A stretch of 64,000 nt of DNA from Bacteroidales bacterium (GCA_025210735.1 JAOARD010000073.1:62001-126000), one strand, 5' to 3'. Positions 45,208 to 55,613 are shown, counted from the first letter of the stretch. Notes: generated from the sequence alone by a model not told the origin. A program made the numbers and translations.

Positions 45208-46869
45208 TTAATCGTACACAAAATTGCTGCCACCTAAGAACTCTCTCAGAATAGATGTTGACGGAATATTATCTGTATCTATCTCTCTTATATACGATAA
45301 AAATTGTAATAACCTGTATGCTTCGGCATATTCCGGTACATTCTCCGGAACCCTCCGCAGCAGCGGTTCTACAAATGATCTTAGTACACCAATTTCATAA
45401 AACAGCGATGAATTAAACATAACATCTGCCTCTTCCTGATAAGGGAATATATACTTCTCCTCTCCTCTTCTTACACTTGGCCATCTTTTAATGGTGTCCA
45501 GTGCTGAGTATGCTCTGTATTTAGCATCTCTTACAATTCGTCTTATAAGTCTGTTATCAGTTGTTGATATACGGTTATGACCGTCCATTGATAACGATGT
45601 AAGTGCAGATACATATATCTTAAACAACTTATCCTGATCTAACTGATGTGTCAGTTTCGGATTCAGAGCATGTATTCCTTCAACCAATATCACACAATTA
45701 TCATCAATCTTTAATCGTTCGCCATCATAATAACGTTCACCCTTCTCAAACGAAAACTTTGGCAAAGGAACCTCTTTGCCCTTCATCAGCTTTATAAGGT
45801 TATCGTTAAATGTCTCAATATCCAGAGCATCAATAGTTTCAAAATCGTACTCTCCGTTATCATCAAGAGGGGTATCTTCTCTGTTAACAAAGTAATTATC
45901 AAGAGATATATTAACTGGTTTCATTCCTAAAACCTTTAACTGAATAGCAAGTCGTTTAGCAAATGTTGTTTTACCAGACGAGGATGGTCCTGATATAAGA
46001 ACCAACGATATATTTTTATCTGTGGATATTTTGTCTGCAAGCTGTGCAACCTTTTTCTCATGCAGTGCCTCTGCAATTTTAATAAGCTCAACAATCGATC
46101 CGTCATCAACCACCTCATTCAGGCTACCAATACCGGGAATATCAAGAATCTTGAGCCACTCTTTATTCTCTAGAAAAACATCGTGCATCTTATCCTGTAA
46201 GATAATTCCGGTCATCTCTTCTGAATTTTCAGGTGATGGAACACGCAGCAACATCCCGTCATAATATTTAACAAGGTCAAATATCTTAACAAATCCTGTT
46301 GAAGGAACCAATTCGCCATAAAAGAAATCTACAGCATCGTCCATACAGTATATAGGTGTAAAAAGACTTCCTGCTGTTTTAAACACCTTTACTTTCTCAT
46401 CAAGTCTCTCTTTGGTAAAGTGTTTAATTGCATCATCGGTTGAGATATCCTCACGAACAAACGGAATATCTTTTTTTACAATCTCTCGCATTACATCGCC
46501 TATGGCAAATACATCGTCAATTGTCAGTTCCCGATCAAGATGTTCAACCTCGCAGTAATATCCTTTTGATACAGAAAACTCAACACGAACCTGGGTTCCT
46601 GACAAAACTTTATTTACAGCTGAACTCAGGATAAATACTAATGACCGCATGTACATACGCTGACCTTCGGCCTGAGAGTAATCTATAAACCTTACAATTT
46701 TGGGTTTAAACACCTCATATGAAAGATCTTTTACTCTGTTATTCACTATTGCTCCCAGATGGAGATGTTTTCCCTTTACCTTTTTTGCAATGTTTTCAAG
46801 TGATGTTCCGGGTTCTACTTTTATCTTTTTCCCTGTATTTAATACAGTTACGGGTACTAATTTTTGCAT
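45208..46869 (-). CDS. TGS-domain nucleoside (uridine) kinase-like protein
   Basis: A 553-residue protein. An N-terminal TGS domain (about 1-65) and a threonyl-tRNA-synthetase-like second domain (about 70-200) precede a phosphoribulokinase/uridine kinase domain. That domain has P-loop SGPSSSGKTT and the motifs DNYFVNREDTP and VEGIHALN. This fusion is known in Bacteroidetes and Firmicutes, but its substrate is not well defined. No synthetase catalytic domain is present. Followed upstream by uvrA on the same strand, 17 bases away. Confidence 0.85.
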   Translation of the reverse strand: MQKLVPVTVLNTGKKIKVEPGTSLENIAKKVKGKHLHLGAIVNNRVKDLSYEVFKPKIVRFIDYSQAEGQRMYMRSLVFILSSAVNKVLSGTQVRVEFSVSKGYYCEVEHLDRELTIDDVFAIGDVMREIVKKDIPFVREDISTDDAIKHFTKERLDEKVKVFKTAGSLFTPIYCMDDAVDFFYGELVPSTGFVKIFDLVKYYDGMLLRVPSPENSEEMTGIILQDKMHDVFLENKEWLKILDIPGIGSLNEVVDDGSIVELIKIAEALHEKKVAQLADKISTDKNISLVLISGPSSSGKTTFAKRLAIQLKVLGMKPVNISLDNYFVNREDTPLDDNGEYDFETIDALDIETFNDNLIKLMKGKEVPLPKFSFEKGERYYDGERLKIDDNCVILVEGIHALNPKLTHQLDQDKLFKIYVSALTSLSMDGHNRISTTDNRLIRRIVRDAKYRAYSALDTIKRWPSVRRGEEKYIFPYQEEADVMFNSSLFYEIGVLRSFVEPLLRRVPENVPEYAEAYRLLQFLSYIREIDTDNIPSTSILREFLGGSNFVYD

Positions 46870-46886
46870 TCGAATTAAATTTAAGT

Positions 46887-49718
46887 TTAGCGGGAAAGCT
46901 CCTCTTTTAAGTAATGAGCTGTATATCCCTCTCCTAAAGATACAATTTCTTCGGGAGTTCCTTGTGCAATAATTGTTCCACCTTTATATCCACCTTCCAT
47001 TCCAACATCAATTAAATGGTCTGCAACCTTTATAACATCCAGATTATGTTCTATTACAATTATTGTATTTCCTCTATCGGCAAGTGTATCAAGAACACCT
47101 ATAAGCATTTTTATATCCTGAAAATGCAACCCTGTTGTTGGCTCATCAAGAATATAAAGAGTTTTTCCGGTATCTTTCTTTGACATTTCAGCCGCCAGTT
47201 TAACGCGCTGACTCTCTCCTCCTGATAGTGTTGTTGATGGTTGTCCTAGTGTAACGTATCCCAATCCAACCTTTTGCAGTGCTGTAAGTTTGTTATGTAT
47301 TGATGGTATTGTATCAAAAAAGTCGGCAGCCTGATTTATTGTCATATCAAGAACCTGACTAATATTTTTCCCTTTAAACTTAACCTGAAGTGTCTCCCTG
47401 TTATATCGTTTTCCATTACAATCTTTACAGGTAATATATACATCAGGTAAGAAGTTCATCTCAATAGTTTGCAGACCAGCACCTTTACATGTTTCGCAAC
47501 GTCCGCCTTTAACATTAAATGAGAATCGCCCCTGCTTATAACCTCGTATTTTTGCCTCCGGTGTCTGTTCAAACAGTTTTCTTATATCTGTAAACAACCC
47601 GGTATATGTTGCAGGATTCGAACGTGGTGTTCGTCCTAACGGAGCCTGATTAACCTCAATAACCTTATCTATATTCTCAATACCAACAATCTCTTTATAT
47701 GGTAATGGGTTCTTTACAGATCTGTAGAAATGTTTGCTCAATATCGGATGTAGTGTTCCGTTTATTAAACTTGACTTTCCGCTACCAGATACTCCGGTTA
47801 CACAGATAAACTTACCCAACGGAAAGCCTACATCAATCCCCTTCAGGTTATTACCAGATGCTCCTTTTATTGTTAATGTTTTTCCATTACCCTCTCGCCT
47901 CTCTTTTGGCACCTCAATTCTTGCAATATTTGCAAGGTAATCTCCGGTAACAGAGTTAAGTTTCATAAATTTATCAGGATCTCCCTCTGCTATTATCTCT
48001 CCACCATGTCGTCCGGCTCCCGGACCAATATCAATTATATGGTCTGCCGCCAACATCATGTCTCTGTCGTGCTCAACAACTATTACTGAGTTACCACTAT
48101 CTCGTAATTGCTTAAGCGATCCTATAAGCTTTACATTATCGCGCTGATGAAGTCCTATACTAGGCTCATCAAGTATATAAAGTACGTTTACAAGCTTAGA
48201 TCCTATCTGTGTAGCCAAACGAATACGCTGACTCTCTCCACCAGAAAGGCTGCCTGAAGGTCTGTTCAGACTAAGGTATTCCAAACCAATATCCATTAAG
48301 AACTTTAGTCTTGTTCTTATCTCTTTAAGAATCTCCGCACCAATCTTTCTGCTTCGTTCAGATATTCGCTCTTCAACCCCTTCTAGCCATCTGCTCAGGT
48401 GCCCAAGCTCCATTCCCGCAAGCTCTGCAATATTCTTATCGTCTATCTTAAAGTGTAATGATTCATTCTTTAGTCTGTTTCCTTTACATGTTGGGCATAC
48501 ATCTTTAACAATAAAGCTATCTGCCCATCTCTGCATCTTTTTTGATGATGACTCAGCTGCCTGCTCCTCTATAAACGATACAATCCCGTCGTAACTCATA
48601 AAGTAGTTAGATGATGATCCAAGAGGTGTATTTTCAAGTGTAAGACTCTCCTCTGTACCAAACAGAATCTGATTAAGAGTATCATCATCTATCTCTTTAA
48701 CTGGTGTATCTATAGTATAACCATTCTTTTTACACAGAGCTTCTATCTGCCAGAATATCAGAATATTTTTATATGATCCTATTGGTTCTATTGCGCCTTT
48801 GCGTATGGATAGCTTTCTGTCCGGAACTATTTTGTCTACATCTACTGTGTTAACCATTCCCAGACCATTACACTTTGTGCAGGCCCCTGCCGGTGAGTTA
48901 AATGAGAATGAGTGCGGTGCTGGTTCGCTATATGATATTGAGGTTGTAGGGCACATCAGGTGTCGGCTGAAATATCGTATATTATCATCCTCAACATCGT
49001 TTATCATCAGAACACCGTCGCCACTTTTCATTGCAAGATCAATGCTGTTATATAGTCTCTTTAGATCGTTCTCTCCTTGTTTAACCTTAATCTTATCAAT
49101 AACAATCTCAATGTTGTGCACCTTATACCTGTCCAACATCATTCCGTGGGTAATCTCTGTTATCTCTCCATCTATTCTAACATATAGATACCCTTTACGT
49201 AATACGCTCTCAAAAAGCTCTCTGTAATGTCCTTTACGTCCTTTTATAACCGGAGCCAGAATAATTATCTTCTTATCAGTATAATCATTTAATATAAGTT
49301 CTCTTATCTGGTCAATAGAGTACTTAACCATCTTCTCTCCCGTTTTCCAAGAGTATGCATCAGATGCTCTGGCATAGAGCAATCGAAGGAAGTCATATAT
49401 CTCAGAAACCGTACCTACAGTTGAGCGTGGATTTTTATTGGTTGTTTTTTGCTCAATTGATATAACCGGACTTAACCCTGTTATTTTATCAACATCAGGG
49501 CGCTCCATGTTACCAAGAAACTGTCTTGCATATGCCGACATTGTCTCTATATATCTTCGTTGCCCCTCGGCATATATTGTATCAAAAGCAAGTGATGATT
49601 TACCACTTCCGCTTAATCCTGTTATTACTGTAAGTTTTTTTCTGGGTATTTCAACATCTATATTTTTAAGGTTGTGCTCTCTGGCACCTATTATCTCGAT
49701 GTACTCTTCGTTGTTCAT
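46887..49718 (-). CDS. uvrA: Excinuclease ABC subunit A
   Basis: A 943-residue protein of the usual length, the damage-scanning ATPase of nucleotide excision repair. Two ATP sites are visible, GLSGSGKSSLAFDT near the start and GVSGSGKSSLINGT in the second half. There are two LSGGESQR signatures and zinc-finger cysteines CPTCKGNRL and CETCKGAG/CKDCNGKRY. It is 12 bases after the lytic transglycosylase gene. Confidence 0.98.
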   Translation of the reverse strand: MNNEEYIEIIGAREHNLKNIDVEIPRKKLTVITGLSGSGKSSLAFDTIYAEGQRRYIETMSAYARQFLGNMERPDVDKITGLSPVISIEQKTTNKNPRSTVGTVSEIYDFLRLLYARASDAYSWKTGEKMVKYSIDQIRELILNDYTDKKIIILAPVIKGRKGHYRELFESVLRKGYLYVRIDGEITEITHGMMLDRYKVHNIEIVIDKIKVKQGENDLKRLYNSIDLAMKSGDGVLMINDVEDDNIRYFSRHLMCPTTSISYSEPAPHSFSFNSPAGACTKCNGLGMVNTVDVDKIVPDRKLSIRKGAIEPIGSYKNILIFWQIEALCKKNGYTIDTPVKEIDDDTLNQILFGTEESLTLENTPLGSSSNYFMSYDGIVSFIEEQAAESSSKKMQRWADSFIVKDVCPTCKGNRLKNESLHFKIDDKNIAELAGMELGHLSRWLEGVEERISERSRKIGAEILKEIRTRLKFLMDIGLEYLSLNRPSGSLSGGESQRIRLATQIGSKLVNVLYILDEPSIGLHQRDNVKLIGSLKQLRDSGNSVIVVEHDRDMMLAADHIIDIGPGAGRHGGEIIAEGDPDKFMKLNSVTGDYLANIARIEVPKERREGNGKTLTIKGASGNNLKGIDVGFPLGKFICVTGVSGSGKSSLINGTLHPILSKHFYRSVKNPLPYKEIVGIENIDKVIEVNQAPLGRTPRSNPATYTGLFTDIRKLFEQTPEAKIRGYKQGRFSFNVKGGRCETCKGAGLQTIEMNFLPDVYITCKDCNGKRYNRETLQVKFKGKNISQVLDMTINQAADFFDTIPSIHNKLTALQKVGLGYVTLGQPSTTLSGGESQRVKLAAEMSKKDTGKTLYILDEPTTGLHFQDIKMLIGVLDTLADRGNTIIVIEHNLDVIKVADHLIDVGMEGGYKGGTIIAQGTPEEIVSLGEGYTAHYLKEELSR

Positions 49719-49730
49719 ACTGATAAACTC

Positions 49731-50732
49731 TTAGTTGTGTGTAATCAAACTGTCAGCCTCGCTTTTTTCTACACGTTTATACTCAGGTATTTTAACCTTA
49801 TACTCTTTGTTAGATCTGTTGCGAAGATAAGAATCTTTAATCCAAGGATTAAAATCTTTTAAGGCTTTATATGAGATATTATGTGTACGCGCAAAATCGC
49901 TCCATGATTTAACCTTCTCCTTAACAAGAATCTCTTTATATTCAATTGGTTTATTCTTCTGGTTATCCTCAAGTTTAAATCCGTAATACTCCGGATTTTC
50001 AAATATAATCTTCATTGCAACAATTCTATAAACATATCTTGCTGTCTCTTCGTTCAAATGAAGATCAAAATAGTTATCGCACTGCTGTTTGTTAAGTTGT
50101 TTTTTAATCCTCGATCGTCCGGCGTTATATGCAGCTGCCGATAGTGTCCAGGATTTAAACTCACTATTCATTTTATTAATATATCTGCAGAATGCAAGGG
50201 TAGATTTCTCCAGATTAAATCGTTCATCAACCTGTGAGTTAACCTCTAGTTTATACTCTTTTGCAGTCTGTTTCATAAACTGCCACATTCCTGAAGCACC
50301 TTTAGGCGATACAGCATTACCAAGATCGCTCTCTATAACTGCAATATATTTAAAATCGTCTGGTATTCCGTTCTCTTTAAGAACCTTCTCTATATGCGGA
50401 AAGTATCTGTACGATCTGGATAATACAAGATACGAATGCGAATGCCAGTATGAGTTAATCCATATCTCTCTTTGTAATGCCTCTCTTACATAGTATATGT
50501 CTGTTGGTACTCGTTCGCCAAACACATATACACTGTCTGGTATATTAAAACTTTTGTTACTTATACCTTGTTGCTGCTCTTCCGGTATTGTAGTACTGGT
50601 TACATCCTCAAAACCAGATAATATTGCTATATATATTAAACTAAACAGTACAAATCCTAAAACAACTAAAACACCTTTTATTCCTAGTTTGTAATTCACT
50701 CTTCCCCCCTTTTTCTCTGATATTTTTTGCAA
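49731..50732 (-). CDS. Membrane-bound lytic murein transglycosylase (SLT/MltD-like)
   Basis: A 333-residue protein with one N-terminal membrane helix (about 17-40), no lipobox, then an SLT domain. The catalytic glutamate is in YIAVIESDLGNAVSPKGASGMWQF, followed by the AAAYNAGRSRI motif. The C-terminal part (about 260-325) has a LysM-like look (WSDFARTHNISYKALKDFNPWI). It cleaves peptidoglycan glycan strands in the periplasm. Co-directional with uvrA. Confidence 0.9.
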   Translation of the reverse strand: MQKISEKKGGRVNYKLGIKGVLVVLGFVLFSLIYIAILSGFEDVTSTTIPEEQQQGISNKSFNIPDSVYVFGERVPTDIYYVREALQREIWINSYWHSHSYLVLSRSYRYFPHIEKVLKENGIPDDFKYIAVIESDLGNAVSPKGASGMWQFMKQTAKEYKLEVNSQVDERFNLEKSTLAFCRYINKMNSEFKSWTLSAAAYNAGRSRIKKQLNKQQCDNYFDLHLNEETARYVYRIVAMKIIFENPEYYGFKLEDNQKNKPIEYKEILVKEKVKSWSDFARTHNISYKALKDFNPWIKDSYLRNRSNKEYKVKIPEYKRVEKSEADSLITHN

Positions 50733-51131
50733 ATAACTGCTAAAAGTACAAAAAAGCAGTTTTCATTATACTTGTTGTACGAAAATTTATCTGTCTCAAG
50801 ATTCACACTTTTGATGGGTAGGTGTTTTTTGTTGTTATAACGTTGAATAGATCCTGTTTTTTACCAGATCAGAACAAGTTACAATTAAAGCCATTAATTA
50901 TAAATAGGAGAATATTTTATCAGGAACAGATACTAATCAGTTTTTTAATAAGTCTATCATTAATATCGGTTATTACGCTTAACATATTTATTGAATACAT
51001 TACAAATGTTATCAATACCTGCCACTTAATTATATTTTATAGTAGCGTTTACATTAAAAAAAACATCCACATAAAAAAAGGGATGCTATATATTAACACC
51101 CCTCATTTAATCATAAGTAAGATTATAATAA
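50733..51131. other. Intergenic region between fhs and lytic transglycosylase genes
   Basis: 399 bases. A 139-residue open frame on the plus strand here is very hydrophobic, ends inside fhs and resembles no family, so it is not called. The region holds a likely fhs terminator (51054-51086) and presumably the promoter for the transglycosylase gene. Confidence 0.55.
51054..51086 (-). terminator. Probable terminator of fhs
   Basis: On the minus strand, GCATCC pairs with GGATGT (5 strong pairs and one wobble; plus-strand 51063-51068 with 51081-51086) and is followed by eight T residues. It lies about 46 bases after the fhs stop. Confidence 0.55.
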
Positions 51132-52802
51132 TCAGAATAGTCCGGTTATATTACCATTCTCATCTATATCAATATTTTCAGCCGAAGGTACTTTTGGTAA
51201 TCCCGGCATACGCATTATTGTACCAGCTATTGGAACAATAAACCCTGCTCCTGACGAGATCTCTACCTCTCTTATTTTTACAGTAAAATTCTCCGGTCTG
51301 TTCTTTTTATGTTGATCATCGGATATTGATTTCTGCGTTTTTGCCATACATACAGCAAGTTTTCCAAATCCCATCTTTTCTGCTTTTGCCAAAACAGATT
51401 TTGCCTTTACTGTATATTCTACCTTTGAAGCTCCATACATCTTTGTAGCAATAGTCTCTATCTTCTTCTCTAATGTCCAGTCGAGCTGATAAAGCGGTGT
51501 AAAGCAACTATTGCACTCCGATACACTCTCTACTATCTTGTGTGCAAGATCCTCTGCACCTTCTCCTCCTTTTGCCCAACCTTCAACAAGCGAAACCTTT
51601 ACTCCTTTATCTATGCAATGTTTCTCTATTGCAGCAATCTCATCATCACTATCTGTTGCAAATCGGTTTATAGCCACAACAGGGCTAAATCCGAAGTGTT
51701 GCATATTTTCAATATGTTTATCAAGATTAGCGAACCCAACTTTAAGAGCGTCAACATTCTCTTCATTTAATTTATCAAGATCGGCACCACCATGATACTT
51801 AAGTGCTCTTATTGTTGCAACAAGTACAACTGCCTTTGGTGCCAGATTACCATACTGACACTTAATATTAAAGAATTTCTCTGCTCCAAGCTCTGATGCA
51901 AATCCAGCCTCTGTTACAACATAGTCTGAAAGCGAAAGACCCATTTTTGTAGCTATAATTGTATTTGTACCTTGTGCTATGTTGGCAAATGGTCCTCCAT
52001 GTATAATTGCCGGAGTTCCCTCTAAGGTTTGCACAAGATTAGGTTTTATTGCATCTTTTAATAAAGCTGCCATAGCTCCTTGTGCTCTTAAATCGCGCGC
52101 AAAAATTGGTAATCCATGATATGTTTGACCTATATATATATTTCCTAAGCGCTTTTTCAAGTCCTGCAAATCAGAAGCCATACACAGGGTTGCCATAACC
52201 TCAGATGCAGCAGTTATGTTAAATCCCGATTCACGCGGAACCCCCTCTTTTGGACCTCCTAAGCCAATAACAATTCTACGCAAAGCTCTCTCGTTCATAT
52301 CCATTACACGTTTCCATGTAACTGTACGCGGATCTATGCCCAGGTTATCTTTCTTATGCAGATCATTATCTATTAATGCTGCAAGCAGATTGTGCGCCTT
52401 CTCAACCGCTGAAAGATCGCCGGTAAAATGAAGGTTTATATCTTCCATTGGTATTACCTGAGAATATCCTCCTCCGGCAGCACCACCTTTTATACCAAAC
52501 ACTGGCCCCAGTGATGGTTCCCGTAATACAACTGTTGAGTTTTTTCCTATTCTGTTAAGTGCCTGCGACAATCCTATAGAGGTTGTGGTTTTTCCTTCTC
52601 CTGCAGGAGTTGGCGTTATTGCAGTAACAAGAATAAGTTTTGATTCTCTCATCTTATCTTCATCTATAAGATCAAGTGGTAATTTGGCTTTATATTTACC
52701 ATAAAGCTCCAATTTATCGCTATCAACACCAAGTTTTTCAGCTATCTGCACAATGGGTTTTATCTGTGCTGCCCGAGCAATATCAATATCCTTCATACAC
52801 AT
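51132..52802 (-). CDS. fhs: Formate-tetrahydrofolate ligase
   Basis: A 556-residue enzyme of normal length joining formate and tetrahydrofolate with ATP to give 10-formyl-THF for purine and one-carbon metabolism. The P-loop PTPAGEGKTTTS, the LREPSLGPVFGIKGGAAGGGYSQV segment and ITAASEVMA are all typical. Single gene; it does not sit with acetogenesis genes, so a biosynthetic role is the simple reading. Confidence 0.97.
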   Translation of the reverse strand: MCMKDIDIARAAQIKPIVQIAEKLGVDSDKLELYGKYKAKLPLDLIDEDKMRESKLILVTAITPTPAGEGKTTTSIGLSQALNRIGKNSTVVLREPSLGPVFGIKGGAAGGGYSQVIPMEDINLHFTGDLSAVEKAHNLLAALIDNDLHKKDNLGIDPRTVTWKRVMDMNERALRRIVIGLGGPKEGVPRESGFNITAASEVMATLCMASDLQDLKKRLGNIYIGQTYHGLPIFARDLRAQGAMAALLKDAIKPNLVQTLEGTPAIIHGGPFANIAQGTNTIIATKMGLSLSDYVVTEAGFASELGAEKFFNIKCQYGNLAPKAVVLVATIRALKYHGGADLDKLNEENVDALKVGFANLDKHIENMQHFGFSPVVAINRFATDSDDEIAAIEKHCIDKGVKVSLVEGWAKGGEGAEDLAHKIVESVSECNSCFTPLYQLDWTLEKKIETIATKMYGASKVEYTVKAKSVLAKAEKMGFGKLAVCMAKTQKSISDDQHKKNRPENFTVKIREVEISSGAGFIVPIAGTIMRMPGLPKVPSAENIDIDENGNITGLF

Positions 52803-52944
52803 TTGTTTTAGTTACTAGTATGCATTACGTACAATGCATCAGAAATAATTGAACTTATATTACATGCAATAAACAAATATGTATTAAAAAGGTTCTGAAA
52901 CGTAATCCAAACTATAGTGTATCTGACACCCATATAAAAATTGT

Positions 52945-52980
52945 GCACAAAAAAAGCTCCTTAAAACATAAGAAGCTTTA
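52945..52980 (-). terminator. Terminator of gldB
   Basis: AAAGCT-c-CTTA (about 52954-52964) pairs with TAAG-a-AGCTTT (about 52969-52979) with one mismatch. The minus strand then enters a T run. It is 20 bases past the gldB stop. Confidence 0.7.
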
Positions 52981-52999
52981 CTACATATTTTATTATCTA

Positions 53000-54007
53000 T
53001 TAAGGTCTGTATGCCGATCTCTGTAATATTGTATGCATATCGTTTATTTTAAGTAGCGAGTCTGGTGTAACAGATTTATTACGTTCCATAAACCTATCTA
53101 CAATATCATATGCAATCCACATAAATGCTCTTCCAGGCGATTGTTGTCCAAAGTCTTTGGTAAACGGTGCATTTCCCAGATATGATCTTACTCTTATACT
53201 ATTTGTGTTAAACAGAATATTATGTTCAATTACAAACGACCACATCTGCTTTTCATTGTGTTTGCACCACTCTGCCTCATCTTCAGTAAATCCTAATACC
53301 GTACTTTTATCAATATCTGGCATCATAAGGTGTGCTACATAATAGTTTTTTGCTTTAACCAGTGCAAGAGTTAACATATCTTCTTTTGTGTAACGTGCAG
53401 GAAACTCAGTATCAATCCATGTGTACATTGCATCCGGGAGAATATTTTCTGCGTTCATTCTTTGCACCTGATAATCGTAAAAGCCCATAGCTTTATATAA
53501 ACTGTTACTACTACCTAAATACTTATCAAGACTTATAGCCATTACTGAGTCTGTAACAATTACAGATTGATTAACACCAGATATAATAGTGTATATTTCA
53601 GGTATGTTCTTTTCTGGAAAGTAGTAGTTATAATAACTGAATGCTTTTGTAAGTTCTTGCTGTATTGCGCTTACATCGTTATAAACACTATCAACATTAT
53701 GTTTCACCGTATTAACAGCTTTGTCAGACAAAAACGACTTTATGTTCAAATAGTATTCCGGAGTATTTGGTCTTCCTAAACGTAGTATTCCAGCTGTGTA
53801 TATATCAACAAACTTACCATATTTACTTCTCAGGTTATCTACAGATTTTTCGATATCTGTAGTATCAATCTCAAACATATCTTTATCAAGACGTTTCTGA
53901 TTAATAGTAATATTTACATTGCTAATATCCGGTGAATTACTATTTCGGCACGATATTAGCAACGTTAATGCAGCAACAAAAACTAGAAATTTACGTATTT
54001 TTATCAT
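53000..54007 (-). CDS. gldB: Gliding motility lipoprotein GldB
   Basis: A 335-residue lipoprotein from the ATG at 54007. The lipobox is LTLLISC. A TTG start at 54028 is rejected, because it would sit at the transcription start implied by the promoter box. The body fits GldB: RLDKDMFEID near the start, NAENILPDAMYTWI, and PGRAFMWIAYDIV near the end. GldB is required for gliding in Flavobacterium, but homologues occur widely in non-gliding Bacteroidetes, so motility should not be assumed. Other gld genes are not in the window. Confidence 0.85.
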   Translation of the reverse strand: MIKIRKFLVFVAALTLLISCRNSNSPDISNVNITINQKRLDKDMFEIDTTDIEKSVDNLRSKYGKFVDIYTAGILRLGRPNTPEYYLNIKSFLSDKAVNTVKHNVDSVYNDVSAIQQELTKAFSYYNYYFPEKNIPEIYTIISGVNQSVIVTDSVMAISLDKYLGSSNSLYKAMGFYDYQVQRMNAENILPDAMYTWIDTEFPARYTKEDMLTLALVKAKNYYVAHLMMPDIDKSTVLGFTEDEAEWCKHNEKQMWSFVIEHNILFNTNSIRVRSYLGNAPFTKDFGQQSPGRAFMWIAYDIVDRFMERNKSVTPDSLLKINDMHTILQRSAYRP

Positions 54008-54033
54008 AAAATAAATGTGTTTAAACAAGCTTT

Positions 54034-54041
54034 CAAATATA
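54034..54041 (-). promoter_or_regulatory. Promoter box upstream of gldB
   Basis: TATATTTG on the minus strand matches TAnnTTTG. The implied start near 54027 gives a leader of about 20 bases to the ATG at 54007. Confidence 0.45.
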
Positions 54042-54138
54042 ATAATTAGATAAACAGATGAGTTAATTACCTTAGCAAAGATTAAACGATCATTTTTATT
54101 AAGAAATTATATCATCTAATTAAAACTTTAGCAAAGAT

Positions 54139-54795
54139 ATGAGACAAAAACTTTTTTTGATGCTTTTCATTTTTTCCGGGATACTATTTTCTGCGAAAGC
54201 TCAGGATATTAAACTTGGTATTGAATTTTCGCCACTTGTAAACTGGCTTAACCCCGATGAAGATCATCTTAAGAGAGATAAAGCTGCATTCAACTTTGAT
54301 TTCGGTCTTAATGCAGAGTTCTACTTCAGAGATAATTACGCTGTTGTTACAGGATTATATTTTAACAATCAGAGTGGTAAGATTAAGTATCTGAAAGACT
54401 ATGAATTTGAGACATCAAAGGAGACCTATACACTTACAGCAAATGAGGTGGTAAAACATAAGATGAGATATATTAGAGTACCATTAGGACTAAAAATGAA
54501 AACTAATGAGATTGGATATATGACATTTTATGCAAGGCTTGGGTTAAACAGTTATTTCAACACAAGATCAAAAGCCACTACTGATAGCGATCTGTTTGAT
54601 GATGTGAACTCAACTAAATCTGCTAGTTTTTTCCATGCCGGATATTTTATTGGTGGTGGTATTGAATACTCTATCGGGGCTTCAGCCTTAACTGCTGGTG
54701 TTACATATCAGAATGGTTTTACTAATAGTTTTTCCAGTCCAAACCACCATACAGTTTCATCGCAGGTTGCACTTAATTTAGGTATAATATTTTAA
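54139..54795 (+). CDS. Outer membrane beta-barrel protein (PorT-like)
   Basis: A 218-residue protein with a signal peptide (about 1-21, ending AKA) and an eight-strand-like barrel pattern: LGIEFSPLVNWL, YAVVTGLYF, YIRVPLGLKMK, TFYARLGL, YFIGGGIEYSIG and a terminal aromatic strand VALNLGIIF. Small barrels of this sort are common in Bacteroidetes. Function unknown. Divergent from gldB, with about 130 bases between. Confidence 0.75.
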   Translation: MRQKLFLMLFIFSGILFSAKAQDIKLGIEFSPLVNWLNPDEDHLKRDKAAFNFDFGLNAEFYFRDNYAVVTGLYFNNQSGKIKYLKDYEFETSKETYTLTANEVVKHKMRYIRVPLGLKMKTNEIGYMTFYARLGLNSYFNTRSKATTDSDLFDDVNSTKSASFFHAGYFIGGGIEYSIGASALTAGVTYQNGFTNSFSSPNHHTVSSQVALNLGIIF

Positions 54796-54878
54796 TCAAT
54801 GCTATACGTTTATCAATGTATAGTTTAGTTGATTTTATAAAAAAAATATGTTTTACAGCATTTAACCTTCTTTTTTTA

Positions 54879-54886
54879 TATTTTTG
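54879..54886 (+). promoter_or_regulatory. Promoter box upstream of Crp/Fnr regulator gene
   Basis: TATTTTTG matches TAnnTTTG, with a predicted start close to 54893 and a leader of about 18 bases to the ATG at 54911. The -33 element is unclear. Confidence 0.45.
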
Positions 54887-54910
54887 TAAAAAAATTATAT
54901 CCCGTGTGTT

Positions 54911-55612
54911 ATGCAAAATATGGATAAAAAAGCAGCAAACGTTATTGACGATCCTAAATCGGTCTTCAATACTTTAACAGCTGAAGAGAAAAACATACTA
55001 AGAGGGAATTACTCTTGTGCTTTTTATAAAAAAGGTGAGATAATATACAAAGAGGGTGATAAACCTACCGGACTAATTTGCCTTGCTTCTGGAAAAGTGA
55101 AGATTTATAAAGAGGGTGTTGGAGGAAGAGAGCAAATTGTAAGAATGGCAAAACCAGTTGGATACATTGGGTACAGAGCACTTTTTGCCGGAGAAAATTA
55201 TATAGCTTCTGCTGAGGCTATTGAAGATTCTACCATCTGTATCTTTGATAAAGAGATCCTGTTTGGGTTGCTTAAGAACAACTTTAATCTTACAATGAGT
55301 ATTATACAGTCATTAGCTTCAGAGCTTGGATTTTCAAACAGAAGGACTGTTACTCTTACACAGAAGCATATCAGAGGTAGACTTGCAGAATCGTTGCTAT
55401 TCCTGAAGAGTACTTATGGCTTTGAAGAGGATGGTGAAACTCTAAAGGTTTATCTTTCGAGAGAAGATATTGCTAACCTGTCAAACATGACAACATCAAA
55501 TGCAATAAGAACACTCTCTACTTTTGTTACAGAAGGGGTGATTGCTCTTAACGGACGTAAAATAAAACTTATTGATGTTCCGAGACTGAACAGAATAAGT
55601 GATTTAGGATAA
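54911..55612 (+). CDS. Crp/Fnr family transcriptional regulator
   Basis: A 233-residue regulator with an N-terminal cyclic-nucleotide-binding-type domain (about 25-140; GEIIYKEGDKPTGLICLASGKVKIY) and a C-terminal winged helix (about 155-225; LSREDIANLSNMTTSNAIRTLSTF). It lacks the cysteine cluster of true FNR, so it is not an iron-sulphur oxygen sensor. The effector is unknown. Single gene with a bidirectional terminator downstream. Confidence 0.9.
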   Translation: MQNMDKKAANVIDDPKSVFNTLTAEEKNILRGNYSCAFYKKGEIIYKEGDKPTGLICLASGKVKIYKEGVGGREQIVRMAKPVGYIGYRALFAGENYIASAEAIEDSTICIFDKEILFGLLKNNFNLTMSIIQSLASELGFSNRRTVTLTQKHIRGRLAESLLFLKSTYGFEEDGETLKVYLSREDIANLSNMTTSNAIRTLSTFVTEGVIALNGRKIKLIDVPRLNRISDLG

Positions 55613-55613
55613 A

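Noticed and set aside
50822..51241. 139-residue plus-strand open frame between the lytic transglycosylase and fhs genes
   Set aside because: It runs into fhs on the opposite strand, is dominated by Ile/Leu/Tyr as expected from AT-rich noise, and shows no family motif or promoter.
53000..54007. Claim of gliding motility from the gldB gene
   Set aside because: GldB homologues are found in non-gliding Bacteroidetes, and no other gliding genes are in the window.
54911..55612. Assignment of the Crp/Fnr protein as an oxygen-sensing FNR
   Set aside because: The N-terminal cysteine cluster needed for the iron-sulphur centre is missing.
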